Below, in pieces: positions 12,214 through 21,311 of a stretch of DNA of 28,357 bases. The DNA lies in IMG/VR virus record IMGVR_UViG_3300038418_000005, positions 1-28,357 of that record, one strand, 5' to 3'. The position numbers and the translations under genes were made by a program. Source of the DNA: a virus. Each line of letters starts with the position of its first letter. Within the stretch, counting starts at the first letter, position 1. Under the pieces are notes generated by a model. That model was not told the DNA's origin. It saw nothing but the letters and a program-made list of their open reading frames with translations, and did no database searches.

Positions 12214-15200
12214 CTACTTAGCCGTCGTCCCCATTGGGCTCCAGCCAGTATTCACATTGCCGCTTGGAGTTGGTTCAAGAATCCCGACGAACGCCTGAAG
12301 AATGTTAAGTTTGGCATCGTGCATGTTCTTGAGATACTTCTGTCGGTCCTGTGGCGAGACTTGAGGATTCTGTTCAAGCTGTCGCTGCATAGAATTGATG
12401 TAAGCTAACTTTTCCTGCATCTTAACTGCCAGTGAACCCTTCTGAATACTATCCCTATTTGCGGCTAGATATCTACCAGCTTCATCAGGATCGCGCTTCT
12501 CTAAGTCCTTGAATGTCTTATAAGCTGGAGTTACCTTATCAATGTTGTTGTAGAATCTATCCTGTAGATCATGCTCTTGCTGATCCATTGGTGAGGAAAC
12601 GAATCGGGAGATGATTGGCCCTATACCCGGCTGCTGTCTCCAAGCTTCAGGACCTTGAACTTCCTTAGTTCGTTGGCCCATAAAGGGATCAAGAGCAGTA
12701 GTAGCAATCTCACCCGCACCAGCCGTTGTACCCCGCATGAAGGCATCTATTCTACGTGGAGATAGACCAGCAGCGCCAACAGCAGCTCCGATTCCACCTG
12801 CAACCAAAGCACCCGGCACACCATAATACATCCCACCCATAGCCCCTCCCATAGCCGCACCAGCACCCGCACCAGGAAGTCCACCTTCTCCCATAGTCCT
12901 AGCAACTGCACTGGTTCCAATACCATACTGATATCTTGGATCAATTCCTTGTTCGCGTTCAGGGACGATAGGCCCACCAGTCCCGGCGAACTGATAGTTC
13001 ATAAACTGTTCAGCAGGAATACGAAGTGCAGGATTCAAAGCTGACGCAGCGCCCTGTAGAGCAGTCTTTCCAAGGTGACCTTCTTTCAAAGCAAACTGTC
13101 CAGGAATCATACCAGAGATTTCATCTAGAGCAAGCTGTTCACCTGAACGAGTCTCTCTTCCACCAAGCTTGTTAAGAGTGTTCTCTATAGGATTGACTAA
13201 GATTCTGACAACATCAGGCTTGGGAATCTTATAGTAGATGGGGAGTGTCGCGCCCGATGAAGACTGGTAGGTTTGGCCAGTCAGGAAGCAGAAGTTGCGC
13301 TCTCGATCTCCAACAGAGACACGAGGCATTAGCGGCTTGCCATTCTCATCCTTCTGCTGAATGTTATGTTCGGCTAAAGTCATAGCCATTGCTGTTAAGC
13401 CACCAAGGAACACGGACATACGAGCAGGATTCTCAGCAAATTTGGCAAATACACGAGTTGTATCCTGCAACTTGGCGTTGAAGAACATGAATAGCAAGTT
13501 AGCTACAGGACCTAACTCACCAGCACGAGAATAGTCAGGTGCTCCACCATATCTACGCATCTCCCACTGAGCGGCCTTAACACTATATCCCATCTCACGT
13601 AGCCGCTGGAAGTGTGTCATCTTGATGGCATCTTCCATTGCTGCGTTGAAATCAGAGACAGTATCTATCATCCGTCCCTTAGCAAGCTTACCAGTCCAAC
13701 CAAGGTTGTCCAAGCTGATGAAGTGATCGGGTGTAATATTCCGTTGGAGAACACCAAATGCGCCACCAGACTTCATATACTCTTGCCATGCTGGACCTTT
13801 TGATAAAGACTCATATAGATTCTTGGCCCACAGAGTACCGAGTTGTTGAATGTCCTTTAAAGGTGTTTCCTTTCGAATACCACCTTCTGAGAGAATTGCA
13901 GCGCCCATCGTATCTCGTATTGCACGCATCGAAGTATAAGCAAGATTACCAGCAGTCGCTCCCTTACGGAGAACTTGTGCCGTCCATCTTGCCATTACTC
14001 CACCCATTAAATCATTCGTAATAGGAGATGCGTTCTGAAGTGTTTGACCTAACCAATCTGGAACAGAATAGGTCTTTACAACTCCATTCTCATAGTGTCC
14101 AACTAGAGCTTCACCTGCCTTGGCTTTGTAGTCTGCGGAGACAGGCGTAAAGTAGGAACCAACACCCTTTGGATCGTCATGGGCCAGCTTGAGGAAGTCT
14201 CCGATGACGTTGTTGCGAACAACTTCACGGATAGCTTCACCATTGGCATCGGCTGATGCCTGAATAGGATTCTTGGGAACTCGCTCGCTACCTTCCAGAG
14301 CCTTGATAACATTCTGTTGCCGCAGGTAGTATGGAGATTCCTTTCCTTGGAATCTCAGAGTGTTCGCGCTCATATCATCCATGATGCGCGTCATGGGGAT
14401 GTATTCATTACCACGAGCTATATAAGTTTGGTACTCATCATCTCCAATCAGACCATTCTGATGGATCATATCCAGAATCGTTCTGTTCTGATCGAATACC
14501 CGATTGGCAAGATCAGTAACAGCCTTAAATTTTTCAGGCGAGATAATGGCTTGCATATCCCCCAAAGCTCTCTGAGTCTTCTCAGGAGTGAAGCCCATAG
14601 GTGTGGCTTCACCAGAGCCAATACGATACTCCATATGCTCTTGCACAGCTTTAGCCTCAGCAAGATCATCTTCTAAAGCAACCTTCTGACGAATACTCAG
14701 ATTGGGGTCCTGAAGCTTGGTGTTTATATCCTGTATATCAGATTTGGCACGGCCTAACCGCTCGTTTAGGATATCATAGGTTCGTTCAAATCCACCCTTA
14801 AGATTTAGATACTCATAGAGATAATTAGCTATGCCACCCTTCTGAGCTTCCTCAATGATTTTACTATAGCCAAGGTTATGCATGGCTTGAGCACCACCAC
14901 TGAGGCCAAGAGCGCTACGGATAGTAACATAAGGGCTATCATCAACGCTTAGGTTACCACGCAAGTCTCGGAAGGCTTGACCTGGGGCTTTGATTAGGCG
15001 CAGGATAAGGTTGTTGAGTGGTCCAGGATGGTCATTAACAAAGACGAACCTATCAATCAGCTTGCGCTGTATCTCTCCAGGAAGTTGAACAAGCCGCTTG
15101 GTAAAATCAAAGTCTGGTCCGGCCATACTGCGCTGTTGCTTAGCTTGAATCTCCCGCATATCAGGATTGATAGCAGGTTCCTGCTTAGGACCTTCAAGCC

Positions 15201-18189
15201 AGCTTTTGAGACTTATATCATGCATGTTAAGAAGCGGTGTTATCTTACCAAAGGCTTCACGGACTGGCTTAAGATGCATCAGGGCTGGCGATACCGCACC
15301 AAGGAACGCTCCAACTGTTCCTCCAATAACAGCACCAGGAGCGCCGCCAAGCGCCCCACCAGCAGCAACTCCAGCAACCCCACCAAGGCCCATTCCACCC
15401 ATTATCTCTATGCCACGAGCGACACCGGCCTCTTCAGGAATCTTTAGGAAGTTCCTTTGCTTAGCAATCTCCTGTGAAAGATTTTCCCATCCAGCATCAA
15501 GCATAAGAGAATGCATACGATCAGGTCCACGAGTGTCAATTACCATCGCATGACCGTTGGAACCATACCACCAACTTGCATTCTCAATCGTACTTATAGT
15601 CTTAGGATCAAGTTTCCAAGCTTCAAATGCAGTAGGACTAACAACACGGAGCCATCCATTATCTAGCATGGCACGCATGGCGCTGCCAAGTTTGTCAGTT
15701 TCAGGCAGTAGAGCAGCAGCAATTGCATTGTGGCTCTGGCCGTGTCCACTGCCAATATATACTTTCCCATCAGCTGAGAGCCAGCCATCTTGTCCGGGTG
15801 GGCTGTCAAACGTTACCTTTTTAGGCTCCAGTCCAAGAGCGGCTGCACGTTCAAATATATGTCCGCTAGAGAAGTCTTGTTCTTCAACTGGAATGGCTGA
15901 TGGGAATTGAACATTTTTTACTCCAACAGCCCCACGTTCCTTGTTGCCACGACGGGCGATGATGTCATCAATTGTATCTACGAGTGACTGATGGAGTTTG
16001 GCTCGCTGATTCAGTTCATTGGCTCTTGCTTCTAACTCTTCGTTAGTGGGGATAGTATGAACCTTACGGCCCATTATTTGAGAGGCACGCTTAAGGTTCA
16101 TGTCCTCATATGGAGCCATTTCACGAACTGTGCCATCAGGATTAACAACAGGCTGAAGTGGTCGGCGACCATGTGTAATGTCTGAGGGGAATTTGCCGAT
16201 TGCTCTAGCATCCCTTTCCAGTTCATTTATCCGACTATTTATACCAGAAGTCTCCCAATCTGCCCCTGTATCTCCAGCAATGGTAATATCATCACGAAGC
16301 TTGTTGTATCTTTCGACGACGTTCTGCTTCATTTTCTCTAAGAAGGCAATCCTAGCAGTATCATCCATACCAGGGACTTTAGTATGACTATAATCTAACA
16401 TGTCTGGCGTAACTCTTGGCACTTGACCAACTGCTACAGATCGCAAACTTCGACCAAGAACGCGAACATCTGCATGCCGTTCTACTGGAATAATCTTATC
16501 AGTCTCAGGGTCAATTTGAAAGCCTTCCTTGGTATAGCCAACAGCCTTCTCTTCAACCATCAATCTACGTTGGTCGGCACCCCGTTGGGCTATATCAATT
16601 GCTTGCCTAATAAAATCTGCTTGTTTACCAGTCTTATCCGCCACATCAGCAAGCTGGTTACGCATGTCAAAAAGCTCAGTGCTACTAAGCTTACCAAAGT
16701 CAGCAGCAATTTCTGCTTTGGCTTTTTCGACATCAATAACAGGAGCAGCGAACTTCGCACGAGTCTCAGCGAGGGACGTTATACTATCCTGAATAGGCTC
16801 AGGTAGAGCTTTAGCTTCAGGAGTTGGAATAGGTTCAGGAGCTTGAACAGCTTCCGGCGTTTTATCCTCTTTAGGAAGTAGATCTGTGCTACGAGTCTTT
16901 GGGAAGTTGAACCACACATATCCATCACTATACACTGCCTCGACTACATCTTTAGGTGTTAAAGCCGCACCAGGACGCCGAGCTTCTGGTAGAGCCGCTG
17001 TTTCAACTCGGGAAACTCTCGGACGCGGTGGAGCTATGACTTCTGGGATTGGAACGGCAGAGACACTCTGGGACGGTGGTGCTGGAACGGGAGCTTCCTT
17101 AGCTTCAGGTCGCTCGATTACAGCAGCGGACCTAGCTTCAACAGGCGGTGCCTTAGAAAATGAGTCAGCCCGTTCTGCTGAAACATTACGAGTCTTTGGG
17201 AAGTTGAACCACACATATCCATCACTATACACTGCCTCGACTACATCTTTAGGTGTTAAAGCCGCACCAGGACGCCGAGCTTCTGGCCGTTCTGCTGAAA
17301 CATTACGAGTGCCTTGATCTATGCGAGTTCTCGATTGGAGCCATCCAACATCAGGCCCACCGACACCTTGAGCACCAGCATAGTTAACCGCAGCTTCATA
17401 GGCAGCACGTTCACCAGATGGGGCGCTCTTGATAAACTCTTCGTATGACGAAAGCTTAGGGCCACCAGTTATGGCATGTTGGGCTGAAAGCTTTGCCATC
17501 CATGCTCCTTCGAGCATCTGGGTAGCAATACGTTGACATTCGGGAATGTCATTTGCTTTCCAAGCTGCCATAAACTGTGGAGATTGTTGCAATACCCCAT
17601 GAGCTATAGCAGCAGTGAAGCCCCAACTAATGAGCTTTGATTGCGGCAATCCTAACATTAGGAGCATGTTCTCAGGCGTAGATAGCCCACTAGCCATCTG
17701 AAGTGTGCCAGTGATCATAGGGTGCTTCCGCTGTTCGCTTGGAGACAGGAATTGTTCAGGAGCTATAAGCTGTTCGGCATGTTGCTGATAAGAAGGAGAA
17801 TAGACAGTTTCCCTTGGCTCAAGTCCAAGGGCTTTAGACACTGAGGGTAGTTGAGATTGAAGGGCTCGACCGACCGCTGAATCTGCAACAGTAGCAGTCA
17901 ATCGGTCATAGATTGAAGGTGAAGGAGCCGCACCCATTGTAGGCCCTTGCGAAATACCAGGACCCACTTTAGGTGGGGCTATTGAAGTAGATGGTGCAGC
18001 TAAGATTTGATGTGCAGGAGCTTGAGAGAGAGCTTGCCCTCTCAAGTGAGCAAGGTACACTTCCTGATCTGAAGCACCAGCCTTGGCAAAGTCAGGATCA
18101 TTAGCGAGCAAGTATGCCCGTTGATCTTCTGGCTTTGAAGCTAGGAAGTCCTTGTCTTGCGTATAATCATATTGCTGCTGTTGAGTCAT
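12214..18189 (-). CDS. Giant internal virion / ejection protein with LPD38-like domain
   Basis: 1991 residues. The N-terminus (DYTQDKDFLASKPEDQRAY) contains short helical motifs. Pro/Ala-rich linkers (about 60-110 and 280-490) follow, with a 33-residue module repeated exactly at 302-334 and 401-433. A helical region comes next, then a glycine-zipper helix (about 926-966). Residues about 1480-1620 match the large polyvalent protein-associated domain LPD38 (FNAAMEDAIKMTHFQRLREM, then LLFMFFNAKLQDTTRVF). A second glycine zipper lies at about 1766-1806. Such proteins are packaged and ejected, and glycine zippers suit membrane insertion. It is the last gene of the late operon, the place of T7 gp16. 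ATG 18189 overlaps the upstream stop as TAATG. No lytic transglycosylase motif is recognised. Confidence 0.85.
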   Translation of the reverse strand: MTQQQQYDYTQDKDFLASKPEDQRAYLLANDPDFAKAGASDQEVYLAHLRGQALSQAPAHQILAAPSTSIAPPKVGPGISQGPTMGAAPSPSIYDRLTATVADSAVGRALQSQLPSVSKALGLEPRETVYSPSYQQHAEQLIAPEQFLSPSEQRKHPMITGTLQMASGLSTPENMLLMLGLPQSKLISWGFTAAIAHGVLQQSPQFMAAWKANDIPECQRIATQMLEGAWMAKLSAQHAITGGPKLSSYEEFIKSAPSGERAAYEAAVNYAGAQGVGGPDVGWLQSRTRIDQGTRNVSAERPEARRPGAALTPKDVVEAVYSDGYVWFNFPKTRNVSAERADSFSKAPPVEARSAAVIERPEAKEAPVPAPPSQSVSAVPIPEVIAPPRPRVSRVETAALPEARRPGAALTPKDVVEAVYSDGYVWFNFPKTRSTDLLPKEDKTPEAVQAPEPIPTPEAKALPEPIQDSITSLAETRAKFAAPVIDVEKAKAEIAADFGKLSSTELFDMRNQLADVADKTGKQADFIRQAIDIAQRGADQRRLMVEEKAVGYTKEGFQIDPETDKIIPVERHADVRVLGRSLRSVAVGQVPRVTPDMLDYSHTKVPGMDDTARIAFLEKMKQNVVERYNKLRDDITIAGDTGADWETSGINSRINELERDARAIGKFPSDITHGRRPLQPVVNPDGTVREMAPYEDMNLKRASQIMGRKVHTIPTNEELEARANELNQRAKLHQSLVDTIDDIIARRGNKERGAVGVKNVQFPSAIPVEEQDFSSGHIFERAAALGLEPKKVTFDSPPGQDGWLSADGKVYIGSGHGQSHNAIAAALLPETDKLGSAMRAMLDNGWLRVVSPTAFEAWKLDPKTISTIENASWWYGSNGHAMVIDTRGPDRMHSLMLDAGWENLSQEIAKQRNFLKIPEEAGVARGIEIMGGMGLGGVAGVAAGGALGGAPGAVIGGTVGAFLGAVSPALMHLKPVREAFGKITPLLNMHDISLKSWLEGPKQEPAINPDMREIQAKQQRSMAGPDFDFTKRLVQLPGEIQRKLIDRFVFVNDHPGPLNNLILRLIKAPGQAFRDLRGNLSVDDSPYVTIRSALGLSGGAQAMHNLGYSKIIEEAQKGGIANYLYEYLNLKGGFERTYDILNERLGRAKSDIQDINTKLQDPNLSIRQKVALEDDLAEAKAVQEHMEYRIGSGEATPMGFTPEKTQRALGDMQAIISPEKFKAVTDLANRVFDQNRTILDMIHQNGLIGDDEYQTYIARGNEYIPMTRIMDDMSANTLRFQGKESPYYLRQQNVIKALEGSERVPKNPIQASADANGEAIREVVRNNVIGDFLKLAHDDPKGVGSYFTPVSADYKAKAGEALVGHYENGVVKTYSVPDWLGQTLQNASPITNDLMGGVMARWTAQVLRKGATAGNLAYTSMRAIRDTMGAAILSEGGIRKETPLKDIQQLGTLWAKNLYESLSKGPAWQEYMKSGGAFGVLQRNITPDHFISLDNLGWTGKLAKGRMIDTVSDFNAAMEDAIKMTHFQRLREMGYSVKAAQWEMRRYGGAPDYSRAGELGPVANLLFMFFNAKLQDTTRVFAKFAENPARMSVFLGGLTAMAMTLAEHNIQQKDENGKPLMPRVSVGDRERNFCFLTGQTYQSSSGATLPIYYKIPKPDVVRILVNPIENTLNKLGGRETRSGEQLALDEISGMIPGQFALKEGHLGKTALQGAASALNPALRIPAEQFMNYQFAGTGGPIVPEREQGIDPRYQYGIGTSAVARTMGEGGLPGAGAGAAMGGAMGGMYYGVPGALVAGGIGAAVGAAGLSPRRIDAFMRGTTAGAGEIATTALDPFMGQRTKEVQGPEAWRQQPGIGPIISRFVSSPMDQQEHDLQDRFYNNIDKVTPAYKTFKDLEKRDPDEAGRYLAANRDSIQKGSLAVKMQEKLAYINSMQRQLEQNPQVSPQDRQKYLKNMHDAKLNILQAFVGILEPTPSGNVNTGWSPMGTTAK
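16890..16989. repeat. Direct repeat copy 1 (100 bp, exact)
   Basis: Identical base for base to 17187-17286; it encodes residues 401-433 of the giant protein. The module contains YSDGYVWFNFPK and is flanked by proline-rich linker. This copy lacks the 24-bp flanking sequence present on both sides of copy 2. Confidence 0.95.
17187..17286. repeat. Direct repeat copy 2 (100 bp, exact)
   Basis: Second identical copy, 297 bp from the first, encoding residues 302-334. A 24-bp sequence (starting CCGTTCTGCTGAAACATTAC) occurs at both of its ends, at 17170-17193 and 17287-17310, encoding the peptide NVSAER on either side. The perfect identity implies recent duplication, gene conversion, or an assembly artefact. 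Confidence 0.95.
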
Positions 18190-19457
18190 TAGGACCCCGG
18201 TGTAGGAGCGACTAATGCTGGCGGATTGTTCTTTTTATTGCGACCGGCCATGAACGTCGAGAAAGACTGTGGCCCACCTGTAGTGGGTCCTTGCTTCTGA
18301 GATTTAGCACCAGCTACAGCAGCCGGAGGATATTTCTCACGATTATCTAGATACTCTCGGAATCCGATTCTTTGCTGTGGTGCAGTGCTAGCTTGCCACT
18401 GAGCGAAGGACTTATCCATCAGAGTTACCTTAGCATCATATACAGATTCAACTTGGTCTAGGTAGTCTTTGTGAATATCCGCAGCATTACGAAACTGGTT
18501 CATACCGAGCTTACTAAACTCTTCCTCTGATTGCTTGGGAGGAAGTAGATTACGATAGTTAGCCTTCTCAGTATCAATGAACTTATCCATGTCTGCTTGT
18601 GGATGTGGAGCAGCTTGTTCAGCACCAGTACGAGTACCAGCAACCTGACCCATCATACCTGTATATAGTTTAGCTGCTTGATCTCCCTGAGCCTTAATCT
18701 TTGGATCATCACTCATTTGCATCTGAACAATATGTCCAGGAGTTAGGCCACCACCAGCCATAGCATTCGCTTGGCGCTCAGTAAGCTGATCTAAAGCCTT
18801 ACCCATAGCCTGAGCTTGGTCTGGAGATAGCTTTCTGTAGTCGCCATCCCAATTTGTGATCCCGGCCATAGAAGCAGCGAGGCCCATTCTCTGTTCTTCG
18901 GAGTTGGGCTGTTGGACTCTGCGAGCGTACCATTCAGACATTGCTTGGTTTCGCTCTTCCATAGAATGTCTCCAAGCTGGTTCGCTTAGGAGATTGGCAA
19001 TCTCAGCACTCGTCTTCTGCATTTCCATCTGTGGAGCAATCATCTGATAGGGTAACATCTGTTGTCTTAGTAATTGCTCGCGTTGTGCTTGACGAGCACC
19101 TAAAACACCACCAGCAACATTGGAGATATTCTCCCCAATAGTCATTCCTGGCTTCGTCATAGCTGCAGCCATGAATGCATTGTTGATTGCTCCAGCAAGA
19201 CGTGGATGGTTTTGACCAAATTGAGTATTCCCAAACATTTGATTCGTTGGGTATGCTCGTTGGGCCATTTGCCGATACTGATCGAGCATGCCACTAAAAT
19301 CAAACTGTCCACCTGGCTGTGAGGGAGTAGAAGGGGATGGAGCTACACTGGGAGGGATATTAGCAGGTGCAGTCCCACCCTGAGGGCCCGGTTGGGGCAT
19401 CATGGTCTGTAGGTAATTAAGAGGATTATATCCGTAGTCTATAGTATCATTGCCCAT
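18189..19457 (-). CDS. Internal virion-like protein, 422 aa
   Basis: The N-terminal 60 residues are Pro/Gly-rich (PGPQGGTAPANIPPSVAPSP), followed by a mostly helical, Gln- and Met-rich body (ARQAQREQLLRQQMLPYQM, SPDQAQAMGKALDQLTERQ). No enzyme motif is seen. By size and position, between the paralogous Gly/Asn/Gln-rich proteins and the giant protein, it corresponds to a T7 gp15-like internal core component; this is positional analogy. Its stop overlaps the giant gene's start, so the two are likely translated together. Confidence 0.7.
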   Translation of the reverse strand: MGNDTIDYGYNPLNYLQTMMPQPGPQGGTAPANIPPSVAPSPSTPSQPGGQFDFSGMLDQYRQMAQRAYPTNQMFGNTQFGQNHPRLAGAINNAFMAAAMTKPGMTIGENISNVAGGVLGARQAQREQLLRQQMLPYQMIAPQMEMQKTSAEIANLLSEPAWRHSMEERNQAMSEWYARRVQQPNSEEQRMGLAASMAGITNWDGDYRKLSPDQAQAMGKALDQLTERQANAMAGGGLTPGHIVQMQMSDDPKIKAQGDQAAKLYTGMMGQVAGTRTGAEQAAPHPQADMDKFIDTEKANYRNLLPPKQSEEEFSKLGMNQFRNAADIHKDYLDQVESVYDAKVTLMDKSFAQWQASTAPQQRIGFREYLDNREKYPPAAVAGAKSQKQGPTTGGPQSFSTFMAGRNKKNNPPALVAPTPGS

Positions 19458-19466
19458 ATTCGTTCC

Positions 19467-20102
19467 TTATCCACCGCCTCCAAGATTACCCCAATAACCA
19501 GCTGTGTTTGCACCCCCCTGAGATGTAAAGGGCATATTAAGATTGCTAGCAGCATAGCTTGCACCATAACCTTGATTCATGGCATTAGTTAAGGCTTGAC
19601 CACCAAACAAGTTTCGATCCTGTGACGGTGCAAATGACGCAGCACCACTTATGCCTGCTGCGGCTAGCTGTGGTAGCCAAGTACCAAGTCCAGTTGTCTG
19701 TTGAGTTGATGTTCCGCCAATCTGAAGTGGCCTATAGTTCATGCCAGTAATCATAGCACTGTTGCGAGTATTAGCTCCACCAATCAGCAAATTGTTCCGC
19801 ATTAGAGCTTGATTAGATAGCAGAGAGCGATTAAGACTTCCAGTTTGAGATGCATCAAAACCTGCTGAACCTTGTGTTCCTAAAGCTGTATTGTTAGCTG
19901 CCATTTGAGAAGCTTGAGAACGACCTTGAGCACCTACTGTAGCATTGCCCTGTGCAAGCTGCCCCTGCATGAACATATTCCCAGTTGGATTGGTGAGAAA
20001 TCCACCAAGATATCCACCAGCCGTTCTTTGCAATCCTTGATAGCTAGCGAGAGACTGGGGCTGATATGTATTTGATGTTTGAGTTCTTTGTGTAGTGGAC
20101 AT
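19467..20102 (-). CDS. Gly/Asn/Gln-rich virion-like protein, paralogue A
   Basis: 211 residues, low complexity, rich in G, N, Q, S and A. A conserved block, YRPLQIGGTSTQQTTGLGT followed by WLPQLAAAG, is also present in the next gene upstream in transcription order (20112-20594), and both N-termini begin MST with T/Q-rich sequence. The pair is a tandem duplication with later divergence. A C-terminal extension, absent from the partner, ends in GNLGGGG. The likely role is in the internal core or tail, as with T7 gp14-type small Ala/Gly-rich proteins, but this is inferred from position only. Confidence 0.72.
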   Translation of the reverse strand: MSTTQRTQTSNTYQPQSLASYQGLQRTAGGYLGGFLTNPTGNMFMQGQLAQGNATVGAQGRSQASQMAANNTALGTQGSAGFDASQTGSLNRSLLSNQALMRNNLLIGGANTRNSAMITGMNYRPLQIGGTSTQQTTGLGTWLPQLAAAGISGAASFAPSQDRNLFGGQALTNAMNQGYGASYAASNLNMPFTSQGGANTAGYWGNLGGGG

Positions 20103-20111
20103 AGATAACCT

Positions 20112-20594
20112 TTAAGCAGCCGCCAGCTTCTCACCTGTACTAATAGCCGCTGCTCCTAATTGTGGAAGCCATGTTCCAAGACCCGAGGTTTGCTCTGTAG
20201 ATGTGCCGCCAGTCTGCAATGGTTGATACATAGTTGCAGCCTGAGCAGTACCAGTTGCCAAGTTCTGAGCCTGAAGCAGAAGATTGCTCGTTCCAGCAGT
20301 TCGAGCCTGACCTGATGCTCGCTGAGCCTGATTGAGCATAGCTGTAAACATGGGGGAGTTTGGATTGATTCCCCGTTGAATGAGGCTCTGAACTAACGCC
20401 TGATTGTTCCCTTGTGTCTGCCCAAATACCTGATTGTTCATTTGGCCTTGCAGAAGATTTCCCTGCATCGCTTGCCAGGGATTAGTCATATTCTGCTGAG
20501 CAGCTGCAGTAGCGGCGGGATTCAACTGATTATAGACGTTCTGAGCAGTCGGGTCGTATGATGCTGTAGTGGTGGTTTGCTTTTTCGTACTCAC
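20112..20594 (-). CDS. Gly/Asn/Gln-rich virion-like protein, paralogue B
   Basis: 160 residues from a GTG at 20594 with AGAGG upstream. Ala- and Gln-rich helical sequence (PAATAAAQQNMTNPWQAMQG) precedes the block YQPLQTGGTSTEQTSGLGT and WLPQLGAAA shared with paralogue A. It stops shortly after the block, where A continues. It is co-directional with A and nine bases from it. Function unknown, probably a virion component. Confidence 0.72.
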   Translation of the reverse strand: MSTKKQTTTTASYDPTAQNVYNQLNPAATAAAQQNMTNPWQAMQGNLLQGQMNNQVFGQTQGNNQALVQSLIQRGINPNSPMFTAMLNQAQRASGQARTAGTSNLLLQAQNLATGTAQAATMYQPLQTGGTSTEQTSGLGTWLPQLGAAAISTGEKLAAA

Positions 20595-20603
20595 GACAAC
20601 CTC

Positions 20604-20951
20604 TTATAGTGTGCGCTTGAATCTCTGTTCTGGCGCAACACTGATCTGTTCCGCCCCCCATTTTACAACAGCCTTCATCCAGTCTTCATCGGATGCTAGA
20701 ACATTAAAGTAGTAGCTAGGAATTCCCCAAGCAGTCAGACATGTCTCAATATCCCGAACAAAGACTGCCTTCATCCGATCTGGATAGCCCTTTGGAAAGT
20801 GAACTGGATCAACCTCAACTGCATGACGAATGACAGCAAATGCGGTTCCTGCATCTGATTCAAGAGCCAGTACAGTGCAAGTTGGATCAAGGTCGCTATT
20901 GGCCTTGAGTGGTTCAATTTCCTCTGGTGTTGCTAAACGAATGCGATTCAT
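20604..20951 (-). CDS. GNAT-like fold small protein
   Basis: 115 residues. The opening MNRIRLATPEEIEPLKANSD and the beta pattern TCTVLALESDAGTAFAVIRH, followed by KAVFVRDIETCLTAWG, resemble acetyltransferase (GNAT)-fold proteins found among phage virion genes. The acetyl-CoA loop (Q/R-x-x-G-x-G/A) is not seen, so catalysis is doubtful. It lies between the membrane/coiled-coil protein and the paralogous pair. Family call is tentative; the gene itself is secure. Confidence 0.6.
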   Translation of the reverse strand: MNRIRLATPEEIEPLKANSDLDPTCTVLALESDAGTAFAVIRHAVEVDPVHFPKGYPDRMKAVFVRDIETCLTAWGIPSYYFNVLASDEDWMKAVVKWGAEQISVAPEQRFKRTL

Positions 20952-20968
20952 AGTTCCCTCCGTAAAAT

Positions 20969-21304
20969 TTACAGATGTTGATTTCTATATACTAGTATAC
21001 CAAGTTTGCCGTCCATTGAAATCAGGGTCTTAGTTGCTTCTTTTTGTTCTGCACCCCAATCATTCACACGCTCTTGAAGATGGGTAAGATGGTTGACGAC
21101 TACTGTATCTACGTTCGCTTTAGTATGCACTGCTAGGGCTTCTATATCTTTAGTTCTTGCATCAACCTTCTCCCAAGATGTTCGCATCTTGTCTATCGTC
21201 CCACGCAGAAGCCAAATAATACTAATAAGGGCAGGCCAACCGAGCATTCGCAAGAGTGCTCCGGCCCATTCCATAATTGCTTTTGTGTCTATTGGAGTTG
21301 ACAT
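20969..21304 (-). CDS. Membrane protein with coiled-coil domain
   Basis: 111 residues. A hydrophobic helix (MLGWPALISIIWLLRG, about residues 19-34) is followed by an amphipathic, heptad-like helix (KMRTSWEKVDARTKDIEALA) continuing to the C-terminus. Similar layouts occur in phage spanins, holin-associated proteins and tail accessory proteins. Its place between tail fibre and internal-core genes does not decide between these. ATG 21304. Confidence 0.62.
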   Translation of the reverse strand: MSTPIDTKAIMEWAGALLRMLGWPALISIIWLLRGTIDKMRTSWEKVDARTKDIEALAVHTKANVDTVVVNHLTHLQERVNDWGAEQKEATKTLISMDGKLGILVYRNQHL

Positions 21305-21311
21305 AAAGTGT

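Noticed and set aside
14317-14676. Plus-strand open frames inside the giant minus-strand gene (also near 15028, 15557, 16423 and 16886)
   Set aside because: Shadows of the 1991-residue gene; the products have no motifs, and their repeats mirror the DNA repeats of that gene.
16890-17310. Diversity-generating retroelement template/variable pair
   Set aside because: The copies are identical, with no adenine-specific differences, and no reverse transcriptase gene is present.
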